Shown: in pieces, positions 1 to 5,104 of the stretch
Position numbering within the stretch: the first letter of the stretch is position 1
Layout of the letters: each line of letters opens with the position of its first letter
Source: an uncultured Caryophanales bacterium
Lineage (GTDB): Bacteria; Bacillota_I; Bacilli_A; RFN20; CAG-826
Direction: 5' to 3'
DNA length: 6,187 nt
NCBI GenBank assembly: GCA_947303105.1
Contig: CAMYXQ010000053.1
Location: forward strand, 1-6,187
The notes under the pieces: model-generated
What the model saw: only the letters and a program-made list of their open reading frames with translations
Databases searched by the model: none
What the model was told of the DNA's origin: nothing
Program-made: the position numbers and the translations under genes

Positions 1-1961
1 ACCCATTCGGCGACCTTGTCGGCCGTGAATCCGTAGGTGCGGAGCAAATCTTTGGCCGGTGCTGAAGCACCGAATGTTTCGATTCCGTAGACGTGGTCGG
101 CGAAGCGATACCAGCCGGACGGATGGCCCATCTCGACGGCGAAGCGCTTCGCTTTCGGGAGACGGAGCACCGCTTCTTGCTCGGCTTTGCCGAGTTTGAG
201 GAAGGAATTGACCGACGGCATCGAGACGATCTCCGCTTCGACGCCTTTCTCGCGGAGCAATGCGCTCGCTTCCATGGCGAGGGCGACCTCGGAACCGCTG
301 ACGACGAATTGGATCTTCGCCTTCGGGTTGGCTTCGAGGATATAAGCGCCTTTCTTGACGCCCTCCGCCGAACTCTTCTCGAGAAGCGGCAGATTCTGGC
401 GGGAAAGGATAAGGGCGGTCGGGGTCTCTTCGCTCCGGAGAGCGACTTCCCAAGCCGCGTAGGTCTCGCGGGCATCGGCCGGACGGATGACGTTCATGTT
501 CGGGATGGTGCGAAGGGCCTCGAGTTGCTCGATCGGCTCGTGGGTCGGGCCGTCTTCGCCTACGGCGATGGAGTCGTGGCTGAATAGATAGATCGCCGGG
601 ACTTTCTCCATGGCCGACATGCGGATGGCGCTCTTCATGTAATCGCTGAAGATGAGGAAGCAGCCGATGTAGGTGCGGAGACCGCCGTGGAGCAACATGC
701 CGTTCTGAGCGGCCGCCATCGCGAATTCGCGGATGCCGAAATTGATGTTATGGGCGCCCCGATGAGCGGGAGAGAAACCCGGGTCACCGGCAATCTCGGT
801 TTTAACCGAGGCGGCGACGTCGGCGCTGCCGCCGATCGCGAACGGGACGTGATCCTTCAAGACGGCGACGATTTTGCCGGAAACGTTGCGGCTGGCGTCG
901 GTCTTATAGGCTTCGGGGTAGAAGTCTTTGAGAAGGGCGTCCCAATCGGGATTGAGGGCGCTTTGGAAGCGGCGATAGTCCTCCGCATGCTCTTTCTCGT
1001 AGGCTTTGAGTTCTTCGCCATAGGCGGCAAAGGCTTCCTCGCCGCGCTTGCCGAAGGTTTCGGCGAGGCGAGCATAGACTTCCTGTGGAACGGTGAATTC
1101 CGGATAGTCGTAGCCATAGGCGACCTTGGCTTCGGCGCCCATCTCCGCTCCGAGCGGGCTGCCGTGGGCCTTGTTGTTGCCGGCCAAACGGGTGCCGTAG
1201 CCGATGACGGAATGAACGATTATGATCGTCGGTTTTTCCGATGAAAGCTTTGCTTTTTCGATGGCTTTGTCCAAGGCGGCGACGTCGTTTCCGTCGCGGA
1301 CCTCGAGGACGTCCCAACCGGCGCTCTGGAAACGGCCGTGGACATCGTCGACCATCGACATCGAGGTCGGGCCATCGAGGGTGCTGCCGTTGGCGTCATA
1401 GACGAGGATGAGTTTATTGAGTTTCTGGATGCCGGCTAAGGAGATGGCTTCCTGGCTGATGCCTTCTTCGAGGCAGCCATCGCCGCAAAGGCAGTAGGTG
1501 TAATGGGAGCAGAGCCTCTCGCCTTCGGCGTAGGAGCCGCGGACGGCGGCTTCTGCCATCGCCATGCCCACCGCTTGGCCGATGCCCATTCCGAGGGGAC
1601 CGGCGCTGACGTCGACGCCCGGAGTGACATCGCATTCCGGGTGACCAGGGGTCAAAGACCCCAACTGACGGAATTGACGAAGGTCATCCATCGAAACGGC
1701 ATATCCGGCAAGGTGGAGAATCGCATAGAGCGCGTCGCTGATATGGCCGCTCGAGAGGACGAAACGGTCGCGATTGAACCAATTCGGGTTCTTCGGATCG
1801 CTCACCAAGTGATTGCGGTAAAGCAAATAGAGGAACGGGGCGACGTCCAAGGCCATGCCGGGGTGTCCGCTGTTGGCTTTGTTGGTCTCATCGATGACGA
1901 GGGCGCGCAATGCGGCGATTGCGAGCTGATCCACGCGGTCGAGTCTGAGGTTCTTGCTCAT
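1..1961 (-). CDS. tkt: Transketolase, nearly complete (C-terminal end cut by window edge)
   Basis: This thiamine-diphosphate enzyme moves two-carbon ketol units between sugar phosphates in the non-oxidative pentose phosphate pathway, in the cytoplasm. I read 653 uninterrupted codons from the ATG at 1961 to the left edge. Family members are usually about 660 residues, so only the last few residues and the stop are missing. Visible family residues are: H33 in SGHPG; H73; GPLG at 121-124; the ThDP/metal motif GDG at 160-162 with N191; H266 in HGSPLG; R358 and S385 at the phosphate-binding positions; catalytic E412 in IREFA; H462; D470 and H474 in GEDGPTH; and R521 in SRQNLP. The order is the normal Pyr/PP/C-terminal fold with an intact active site. 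The start is fixed by a strong Shine-Dalgarno eight bases upstream. The gene follows aspS after 61 nt on the same strand. Small oddities are SSGHIS where SxGHGS is usual, and ADVAASV where ADLAxSN is common. Confidence 0.97.
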   Translation of the reverse strand, partial: MSKNLRLDRVDQLAIAALRALVIDETNKANSGHPGMALDVAPFLYLLYRNHLVSDPKNPNWFNRDRFVLSSGHISDALYAILHLAGYAVSMDDLRQFRQLGSLTPGHPECDVTPGVDVSAGPLGMGIGQAVGMAMAEAAVRGSYAEGERLCSHYTYCLCGDGCLEEGISQEAISLAGIQKLNKLILVYDANGSTLDGPTSMSMVDDVHGRFQSAGWDVLEVRDGNDVAALDKAIEKAKLSSEKPTIIIVHSVIGYGTRLAGNNKAHGSPLGAEMGAEAKVAYGYDYPEFTVPQEVYARLAETFGKRGEEAFAAYGEELKAYEKEHAEDYRRFQSALNPDWDALLKDFYPEAYKTDASRNVSGKIVAVLKDHVPFAIGGSADVAASVKTEIAGDPGFSPAHRGAHNINFGIREFAMAAAQNGMLLHGGLRTYIGCFLIFSDYMKSAIRMSAMEKVPAIYLFSHDSIAVGEDGPTHEPIEQLEALRTIPNMNVIRPADARETYAAWEVALRSEETPTALILSRQNLPLLEKSSAEGVKKGAYILEANPKAKIQFVVSGSEVALAMEASALLREKGVEAEIVSMPSVNSFLKLGKAEQEAVLRLPKAKRFAVEMGHPSGWYRFADHVYGIETFGASAPAKDLLRTYGFTADKVAEW

Positions 1962-1969
1962 AGGTGTAT

Positions 1970-1977
1970 CTCCTTTT
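1970..1977 (-). promoter_or_regulatory. Ribosome binding site of tkt
   Basis: AAAAGGAG on the minus strand lies eight bases before the ATG at 1961. It is a near-perfect Shine-Dalgarno and sets the transketolase start. It sits in non-coding sequence, unlike the hisS and aspS sites, so tkt translation does not depend on an upstream ribosome. Confidence 0.85.
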
Positions 1978-2002
1978 GAATTAGTAGTTTTATGGTGGTT
2001 AT

Positions 2003-2022
2003 TTATATAACAAGTTATATAA
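2003..2022. repeat. AT-rich inverted repeat between aspS and tkt (possible operator)
   Basis: The perfect 9-bp arms TTATATAAC and GTTATATAA are separated by 2 bp, and the repeat begins on the base immediately after the aspS stop codon. It fills a third of the only real intergenic gap in the window (1962-2022), an AT-rich island between GC-rich genes. An overlapping smaller repeat, GTTAT/ATAAC at 1998-2011, shares one arm, giving three alternating half-sites. There is no GC-rich stem and no following U-run, so it is not a classical terminator. A regulator operator near a tkt promoter, or a weak RNA hairpin with a CUUG loop, are both possible. A TATAAA that could serve as a -10 lies at 2002-2007 on the minus strand, but I see no convincing -35. 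I could not match it to a known operator consensus. Confidence 0.5.
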
Positions 2023-3756
2023 TCAGTTCTTTTTAACTTCGATTCCAACGGCGTCTAATGCCTCTTTGCCCACCGGCATCGGGGCATGGGACATCGGGTC
2101 GGTCGCCTGGAGGTTCTTTGGGAAGGCGATGACGTCGCGGATGTTATCCGTGCCGGTGAAAATCATCGTGAGGCGGTCGAGCCCGAGCGCGAATCCGCCA
2201 TGAGGCGGGACGCCATACTGGAAGGCATCGACGAACCAGCCGAATTTGCGGGCGACGTCCTCTTCGCTGAGGCCGAGCAAGCGGAAGATCTTCCACTGGG
2301 TATCGTGGTCGTAGATACGGAGGGTGCCACCGCCGGCTTCGTAGCCGTTTATGACGATGTCATAAGCGTAGGCCAAAACCCGTTCGGGATCGCTGTCCAG
2401 ATACTGGAGATCCTCGTCGCGGGGACGGGTGAACGGATGGTGTTCGGCCGAGTAGACGCCCGGCTGATCATCCACCGGATCGAACATCGGGAAATTGACG
2501 ACCCAAAGGAGGTCGTAGCTGTTCTCGGGGATGAGGTTGAGCTCCTTCGCGAGGCGGGTACGGAGCGCGCCGAGACCGAAGCAAACCGGCCGGCGTTCTG
2601 CGTGCGCCGCGATTAAAACGTAGTCGCCATCGGACAAATTCAGCTTGGCGATGAGTTCTTGCCGCACCGCTTCATCCATGAATTTGAGGAAGGAGCCCTC
2701 GAGGGCGCCGTTCACGTACTTGAGGGCGGTCAGGCCGCGGAGGCGGAATTTGCGCGCCTCGGCGGTGAGCTCGTCAAGCACCTTGCGGGTGGCCTTCTCC
2801 GCATAATGCGGGACGACCAACGCGCGGATGTAAGGCGTGCTTTGGAACGCTTCAAAGCTTGATTTCTTCATCGTTTCGGCGACGTCGACGAGTTTCAAAT
2901 CGAACCGGGTGTCCGGCTTGTCGCTGCCGTAGGTCTCCATCGCATCCCAGTAGTTCAACCGGCGAAGCGGGGTCTCAATCTCGATGTTGAGTATTTCTTT
3001 GAAATACCGTTTCAACAATCCTTCGCACAAAGTGAGGATCTGATCCTGATCGAGGAACGATGTTTCGACGTCGATCTGAGTGAACTCCGGCTGACGGTCG
3101 GCCCGGAGGTCTTCGTCGCGGAAGCACTTGGCGATCTGATAGTAACGCTCGATGCCGCCGATCATAAGCAACTGCTTAAAGAGCTGCGGCGACTGGGGCA
3201 AGGCGTAGAACGATCCGTTCTTGACGCGGCTCGGGACGAGGTAGTCGCGAGCGCCTTCTGGCGTAGCCAGGTTGAGGATCGGGGTCTCGATCTCGGTGAA
3301 ACCTTCGCCATCGAAATACTCACGGGTGATACGCATGAGTTGGGCGCGGGTCCGGAGACGCTTCTGCAAAATGGGGCGCCGCAGATCGAGATAACGGTAT
3401 TGGAGACGGGTGTCTTCGAGGGCGTCGGTCTCATCGGCGATGATGAACGGGGTCGTGATCGCTTTGGAAAGCACTTCGAGCCGTTCGACCTCCACCTCGA
3501 TCTCACCGGTCGCGAGTTTCGGGTTGGGGTTCTCTTTGGCGCGGACGACGCCGGCCACGGACACGACGTATTCGTTGCGCACATCGGGGATCGCGTTGAT
3601 GTCACGCACTAAAAGTTGCACGATTCCTGAGCGGTCGCGCAGGTCTAAAAACGCGATGCCGCCTAAGATTCTGCGATTGGCGATCCATCCGACGAGATGG
3701 ACTCTTTTGCCGACGTCCGCTAAGCGGAGCGTGCCGTTTTCTTGGGTTCGTTCCAT
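2023..3756 (-). CDS. aspS: Aspartyl-tRNA synthetase, bacterial type
   Basis: This class IIb synthetase activates aspartate with ATP and charges tRNA-Asp in the cytoplasm. The protein is 577 residues, slightly under the usual ~590. The N-terminal OB-fold anticodon-binding domain covers about 1-100 (GWIANRRILGG, then FLDLRDRSGIVQL). Class II motif 1 lies near 155-177 (TEIETPILN, ATPEGARDYLVPSR). Motif 2 is at 212-234 (FRDEDLRADRQPEFTQID). The bacterial GAD insert spans roughly 290-410, and motif 3 is at 520-547 (GFALGLDRL, GTDNIRDVIAFPK). All catalytic motifs look intact. Leu31 sits where some non-discriminating bacterial AspRS carry His, which favours a tRNA-Asp-specific enzyme (inference). 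The start at 3756 is preferred over an in-frame ATG nine codons upstream because GAGGAGG lies seven bases before it and the longer form would overlap hisS. Only 2 nt separate it from the hisS stop, so coupled translation is likely. It ends in TGA. Confidence 0.98.
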   Translation of the reverse strand: MERTQENGTLRLADVGKRVHLVGWIANRRILGGIAFLDLRDRSGIVQLLVRDINAIPDVRNEYVVSVAGVVRAKENPNPKLATGEIEVEVERLEVLSKAITTPFIIADETDALEDTRLQYRYLDLRRPILQKRLRTRAQLMRITREYFDGEGFTEIETPILNLATPEGARDYLVPSRVKNGSFYALPQSPQLFKQLLMIGGIERYYQIAKCFRDEDLRADRQPEFTQIDVETSFLDQDQILTLCEGLLKRYFKEILNIEIETPLRRLNYWDAMETYGSDKPDTRFDLKLVDVAETMKKSSFEAFQSTPYIRALVVPHYAEKATRKVLDELTAEARKFRLRGLTALKYVNGALEGSFLKFMDEAVRQELIAKLNLSDGDYVLIAAHAERRPVCFGLGALRTRLAKELNLIPENSYDLLWVVNFPMFDPVDDQPGVYSAEHHPFTRPRDEDLQYLDSDPERVLAYAYDIVINGYEAGGGTLRIYDHDTQWKIFRLLGLSEEDVARKFGWFVDAFQYGVPPHGGFALGLDRLTMIFTGTDNIRDVIAFPKNLQATDPMSHAPMPVGKEALDAVGIEVKKN

Positions 3757-3758
3757 GG

Positions 3759-5090
3759 TTATTCCTCCTCGTGGCAATGGCATTCGCCCTCACCACAATG
3801 GCAATGATGTTCTTCCTCTTCGCCGAGGACTGCGTCGAGTTCCTCTTCCAAAGAGGCGAGCTTGATTTCTTTCTGTTCGGCGGTCGCGAGGTTCTTCAAC
3901 TGGGCGACGCCTTTGGCGAGCTCTTCCTCGCCGACGATGAGGGCGAAGCGGGCGTTCCGCCTGGTCGCCTTCTTGAACAAGGTGCCGAGTTTCTGGGCCG
4001 CGAACGGGGTTTCGGCGCTGTAACCGAGGCAACGGATCTGCGTCGTGATCGCGAACGCGTCCTCGAGCGCTTCCTCGCCGATCGGCATGACGTAGACGTC
4101 AAGACGGTCTTCGAGTTCGTCGAATAGCCCCTCTTTTTCCATGAGGGCGGCGATGCGCTCGACCCCGATGGCGAAGCCGACGCCCGGGAGGTCCGGGCCG
4201 CCGAACTGCTCGATGAGGCCACTATAGTGGCCACCGCCGCATAAGGCGCCGTAATCGGTGCCGTCTTTGCTGGTCGCGTGGACTTCGAAGACGATCTCGC
4301 TGTAGTAGTCGAGGCCGCGGACGAGGTTCTCGTCGATCTCGTATTCGACCCCGAAATCATTGAGGATCGAAAGGGTCTTGTAAAAGCGGCTTTCGCTGGC
4401 CGCGGAAAGGTAATCTTTGATGCGAGGCGCGCCTTTGGCGATTTCCTGGTCCGCTTCGACTTTGCAGTCGAGGATGCGCATCGGGTTCAGGCGGAGGCGC
4501 TCATGGCAATCGGCGCACATATCGTCGATGCGCTCGGAGAAGAAGGCGCGAAGGGCGTCGCGGTAGGCGGCGCGGCTCTCGGCGTCCCCGAGGGTATTCA
4601 CTTTCAGGCGCAGGCGCTCGAAACCGAGCATCGCGAAGGCTTGCAAAGCAAGAAGGATCGCTTCGGCGTCGGCTTCGGCCTTGTCGAGGCCCACCGCTTC
4701 GATGCCGAATTGGTTGAATTGGCGGTATCTGCCGAGTTGGGGGCGCTCATAACGGAACGCCGGTCCGACGTAATACAGTTTGAGAGGCAGATCTTCGGTC
4801 GCGTAGAGCTTGTTGCTCACGATGGCGCGCATGAGCCCCGCCGTGAACTCGGGGCGCATGGTGACCGAGCGCTCGCCCTTGTCGAGGAAGGTGTACATCT
4901 CCTTGCGGACGATGTCGCTGCTCTCGCCGGTGCCGCGGGCAAACACTTCCGTGTACTCGAGAATCGGCAAACGGGCTTCTTTGAAGCCATATAATTCGGC
5001 CATGCCGCGGAAAACTTCCTCGATCATGCGGGCTTTGGCCGCTTCGAGGCCGATGAGGTCATGGGTTCCTTTGACGGGTTGGGAATTCAT
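3759..5090 (-). CDS. hisS: Histidyl-tRNA synthetase with His/Cys-rich C-terminal tail
   Basis: This class IIa synthetase charges tRNA-His in the cytoplasm. The protein has 443 residues, against about 420-430 in most bacterial homologues. It opens with the conserved KGTHDL (7-12). RPEFTAG (79-85) follows class II motif 1, and motif 2 is near 113-134 (RYERPQLGRYRQFNQFGIE). The histidine-specific HisA motif LVRGLDYY is at 257-263 with catalytic Arg258. The HisB region is at 285-298, and motif 3 is GVGFAIGVERI (303-313). The anticodon-binding domain runs from about 330 to 422. HisB reads GGGHYSGL where GGGRYDGL or GGGRYNGL is usual. The last 20 residues are EEEE-HHCHCGEGECHCH-EEE, an unusual putative metal-binding tail not needed for the synthetase fold. 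The start at 5090 has AAGGAGG seven bases upstream, overlapping the relA stop. It sits 12 nt after relA and 2 nt before aspS, consistent with one operon. Confidence 0.98.
   Translation of the reverse strand: MNSQPVKGTHDLIGLEAAKARMIEEVFRGMAELYGFKEARLPILEYTEVFARGTGESSDIVRKEMYTFLDKGERSVTMRPEFTAGLMRAIVSNKLYATEDLPLKLYYVGPAFRYERPQLGRYRQFNQFGIEAVGLDKAEADAEAILLALQAFAMLGFERLRLKVNTLGDAESRAAYRDALRAFFSERIDDMCADCHERLRLNPMRILDCKVEADQEIAKGAPRIKDYLSAASESRFYKTLSILNDFGVEYEIDENLVRGLDYYSEIVFEVHATSKDGTDYGALCGGGHYSGLIEQFGGPDLPGVGFAIGVERIAALMEKEGLFDELEDRLDVYVMPIGEEALEDAFAITTQIRCLGYSAETPFAAQKLGTLFKKATRRNARFALIVGEEELAKGVAQLKNLATAEQKEIKLASLEEELDAVLGEEEEHHCHCGEGECHCHEEE
3764..3770 (-). promoter_or_regulatory. Ribosome binding site of aspS, inside the hisS 3' end
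   Basis: GAGGAGG on the minus strand lies seven bases before the ATG at 3756. These bases also encode the final glutamates of HisRS, so the site is translated by ribosomes finishing hisS. This decides the aspS start against the longer in-frame alternative and implies translational coupling. Confidence 0.85.
3771..3809 (-). other. Segment encoding a His/Cys cluster at the HisRS C-terminus
   Basis: Codons 428-440 of hisS give HHCHCGEGECHCH: five His and four Cys in thirteen residues, flanked by four Glu before and three Glu after. The arrangement HCHC-GEGE-CHCH is mirror-like. Such density of soft ligands is typical of binding or storage sites for zinc, nickel or copper in general, but no specific family is recognised. 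At DNA level the 8-base unit CAATGGCA occurs twice on the plus strand (3775-3782 and 3796-3803), suggesting that the two halves may have arisen by a short duplication. Confidence 0.7.
4217..4232. repeat. Perfect 16-bp palindrome within hisS
   Basis: GGCCACTATAGTGGCC equals its own reverse complement over all 16 bases. It lies in the HisB-motif codons for G-H-Y-S-G-L, where His and Ser replace the commoner Arg and Asp/Asn. A coding-sequence coincidence is the simplest explanation; a protein binding site is possible but unsupported. Confidence 0.6.
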
Positions 5091-5097
5091 ATCGATT

Positions 5098-5104
5098 CCT
5101 CCTT
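5098..5104 (-). promoter_or_regulatory. Ribosome binding site of hisS, overlapping the relA stop
   Basis: AAGGAGG on the minus strand lies seven bases before the hisS ATG at 5090. Its first two A residues belong to the relA TAA stop codon (5103-5105), so a ribosome terminating on relA sits on the hisS initiation site. This supports the hisS start and implies coupled translation. Confidence 0.88.

Noticed and set aside
1978..2022. Intrinsic terminator or clear sigma-70 promoter in the aspS-tkt gap
   Set aside because: The inverted repeat has no GC pairs apart from one C-G next to the loop, and no U-tract follows. The TATAAA has no acceptable -35 at 16-18 bp spacing, and TTGTTA is followed only by a poor -10 at 15 bp.
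1999..2025. Reading through the aspS TGA as a sense codon, which would add a few codons up to an in-frame TAA
   Set aside because: Trp is encoded by TGG throughout and AspRS ends naturally at VKKN. The extra codons are just the AT-rich inverted repeat.
3757..3783. Longer aspS start nine codons upstream (MPLPRGGIT...)
   Set aside because: It overlaps the hisS coding end and lacks the well-spaced Shine-Dalgarno. GAGGAGG is seven bases before the ATG at 3756, and the protein from there aligns with other AspRS N-termini.
4278..4994. Long plus-strand open frame (about 238 codons) opposite hisS, and others such as 93-587, 687-1244, 2086-2616 and 5061-5663
   Set aside because: They are antisense to clearly conserved genes, have no recognisable motifs, and are expected in GC-rich DNA where stop codons are rare in the complementary frames.
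5091..5102. T-box riboswitch ahead of hisS
   Set aside because: The gap is only 12 nt, too short for any leader; the 61-nt gap before tkt is also far too short and lacks the T-box core.
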